Positions 6,505 to 6,912 of a stretch of DNA of 6,912 bases are shown here, piece by piece. Below the pieces are notes generated by a model. The model had not been told where the DNA came from, searched no databases, and was given only the letters and a program-made list of their open reading frames with translations. Both the position numbers and the translations under genes were made by a program. The stretch is from positions 1 through 6,912 of the forward strand of contig JACCZH010000420.1 in assembly GCA_013696045.1 (NCBI GenBank), in the 5' to 3' direction. The DNA is from Chloroflexia bacterium. GTDB taxonomy: Bacteria > Chloroflexota > Chloroflexia > Thermomicrobiales > CFX8. Numbering within the stretch: position 1 is the first letter of the stretch; each line of letters begins with the position of its first letter.

Positions 6505-6632
6505 AACCGGGAGTCTGCGGCGCACCACACGGGGCCGTAGCTCAGCTGGGAGAGCGCAACACTGGCAGTGTTGAGGTCAGGGGTTCGAGCCCCCTCGGCT
6601 CCACCACAGATGCGAGCGCGCGGACACCGGTT
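6505..6632 (+). other. Stem III-like helix enclosing the tRNA gene
   Basis: AACCGG (6505-6510) pairs with CCGGTT (6627-6632). After a small internal loop, TCTGCG (6514-6519) pairs with CGCGGA (6619-6624) with one G-U, and GC (6520-6521) can add two pairs with 6616-6617. The enclosed part is the complete tRNA-Ala. The helix ends 4 nt before the antiterminator, the position of T-box Stem III, which normally stacks on it. A rival pairing of ACCGG (6506-6510) with CCGGT at 6472-6476 also exists. Confidence 0.55.
6531..6606 (+). tRNA. tRNA-Ala (anticodon GGC), nested in the leuS T-box leader
   Basis: A canonical 76-nt tRNA with encoded CCA. The acceptor is GGGGCCG/CGGCTCC (one G-U), D-stem GCTC/GAGC with loop AGCTGGGA, anticodon stem CAACA/TGTTG with loop CTGGCAG and anticodon GGC at 6564-6566, variable loop AGGTC, T-stem AGGGG/CCCCT with loop TTCGAGC, discriminator A. 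Every stem is intact, so the gene should be functional and read GCC/GCU alanine codons. It lies between the 5' part of a leucine T-box and its antiterminator, and must be transcribed through or within that leader. A 7-nt CACCACA flanks it on both sides (6523-6529, 6602-6608). Confidence 0.97.
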
Positions 6633-6636
6633 AAGC

Positions 6637-6671
6637 GGGGTGGTACCGCGGAAGTCAAGCCTTCCGTCCCT
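6637..6671 (+). promoter_or_regulatory. T-box antiterminator with TGGTACC bulge
   Basis: GGGG (6637-6640) pairs with CCCT (6668-6671, one G-U). The seven-base bulge TGGTACC (6641-6647) is followed by GCGGAAG/CTTCCGT (6648-6654/6661-6667), loop TCAAGC. This is the textbook antiterminator with the conserved TGGNACCGCG core. TGGT is complementary to a 3' ACCA end, so it needs a tRNA with discriminator A. Confidence 0.9.
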
Positions 6672-6689
6672 GAGTGGACGGAAGGCTTG
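6656..6689 (+). terminator. leuS leader attenuator terminator
   Basis: A 14-bp perfect stem, 6656-6669 with 6676-6689, and six-base loop CTGAGT. Its 5' arm reuses bases 6656-6670 of the antiterminator, so the two folds exclude each other. The tail (TTGCATTT) is poor in U, so termination may be incomplete or factor-aided. The leuS ribosome site at 6713-6719 is outside the hairpin, which favours transcriptional over translational control. Confidence 0.82.
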
Positions 6690-6727
6690 TTGCATTTCTG
6701 AAATCGTTCGTTGAAGGGACAACCGCC

Positions 6728-6912
6728 ATGGTCACCGCATCCAAACCCACCATCCACCGCGAGCGATACAACCCGCACGCCTTCGAGCAAAAATGGCGCG
6801 ATGCCTGGGCCGAGGCCGAACTGTTCAAGTTTCAGCCGGACGACGACTCGCGTCCCAAATGGTACGCAGTCACAATGTATCCCTATCCAAGCGGCGATCT
6901 GCACATCGGCCA
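6728..6912 (+). CDS. leuS: Leucyl-tRNA synthetase, N-terminal part (cut by window edge)
   Basis: The first 61 residues of a class I aminoacyl-tRNA synthetase that charges tRNA-Leu with leucine in the cytosol. The order is typical of bacterial LeuRS: the opening helix YNPHAFEQKWRDAWAEAELF (14-33), a short linker, the strand KWYAVTMYPYPSG (residues 44-56) and the class I signature beginning HIG at the right edge. MYPYPSGDLHIG distinguishes it from IleRS and ValRS. ATG 6728 follows GAAGGGA with 8 nt spacing. It is controlled by the T-box leader directly upstream, whose CTC specifier also calls for leucine. Editing domain and KMSKS loop lie outside the window. Confidence 0.95.
   Translation, partial: MVTASKPTIHRERYNPHAFEQKWRDAWAEAELFKFQPDDDSRPKWYAVTMYPYPSGDLHIG

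Larger units (their letters stand above)
6342..6689 (+). promoter_or_regulatory. T-box riboswitch leader of leuS (specifier CTC, Leu), with a tRNA gene inside
   Basis: T-box leaders bind uncharged tRNA: the specifier codon pairs with the anticodon and the UGGN bulge pairs with the free NCCA end, which blocks the terminator. Stem I is seen as GGCT/AGCC (6348-6351/6436-6439), CGGG/CCCG (6357-6360/6430-6433), then the specifier loop with AGTA opposite GAA (loop-E type), and GACCA/TGGTC (6368-6372/6418-6422). It ends in GCCACC/GGTGGC (6386-6391/6404-6409), with GGTGAAAG in the distal loop. The specifier triplet is CTC (6426-6428) after GAA, matching the downstream leucyl-tRNA synthetase. A Stem II-like GGCTG/CAGCC hairpin (6442-6446/6466-6470) and a CCGTTATC...GAGCG stretch (6484-6504) follow. 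Antiterminator and terminator are given separately. The leader is interrupted by tRNA-Ala at 6531-6606; without that tRNA its length would be ordinary. Confidence 0.85.

Noticed and set aside
6462..6904. Minus-strand open frames across the tRNA and leuS start
   Set aside because: They translate the reverse of a tRNA gene, T-box and leuS, a well-known source of spurious predicted proteins (EGARTPDLNTASVALSQLSYG-like strings).
1..6912. CRISPR array, transposase, phage or integrase genes
   Set aside because: No regularly spaced repeats and no product with such motifs; the tRNA is intact with no adjacent integrase.

Overview
The window is a GC-rich bacterial chromosome segment with divergent and convergent gene blocks. 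The gene set is a prokaryotic translin homologue beside leuS, an acetamidase/formamidase-family enzyme, a YtcJ-type amidohydrolase, an M14 peptidase and a secreted multi-repeat beta protein. Together with a T-box-controlled leuS and a likely selenoprotein, this suggests a Chloroflexota (Thermomicrobia/Sphaerobacter-like) organism. The taxonomic call is inference from family content and style, not a database match.

Layout. Positions 1-302 (-) hold the N-terminal third of an M14 zinc carboxypeptidase that runs off the left edge. Divergent from it, 415-1359 (+) is an acetamidase/formamidase-family hydrolase starting at TTG behind a perfect Shine-Dalgarno. It is followed 44 bases later by a thioredoxin/TlpA-like gene, 1404-2177 (+), interrupted by one in-frame TGA exactly at the redox-active position. 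A bacterial SECIS-like hairpin follows the TGA, so I read this as one selenoprotein gene, not as a pseudogene or two ORFs. A perfect 12-bp hairpin at 2228-2255 separates it from a convergent pair on the minus strand. That pair is a secreted four-repeat protein (5452-3926) and, 18 bases downstream, a YtcJ-like amidohydrolase (3907-2282). Upstream on the same strand is a translin family protein (6209-5532).

The right end is the most unusual part. Between translin and leuS (ATG at 6728) lies a T-box riboswitch with recognisable Stem I, a CTC (Leu) specifier, a UGGUACC antiterminator bulge and a competing terminator. Inside this leader, between the Stem I/II part and the antiterminator, sits a complete, canonical tRNA-Ala(GGC) gene. 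The sequences on either side of the tRNA are complementary (two 6-bp blocks), so the tRNA seems to sit in the loop of the T-box's Stem III. A riboswitch that senses tRNA-Leu and carries a tRNA-Ala within itself is, to my knowledge, not a standard arrangement. Processing of the tRNA would cut the riboswitch in two, with the Stem III halves able to hold it together.

The two strongest leads are therefore the nested tRNA/T-box (6270-6730) and the UGA-containing redox protein (1404-2177).
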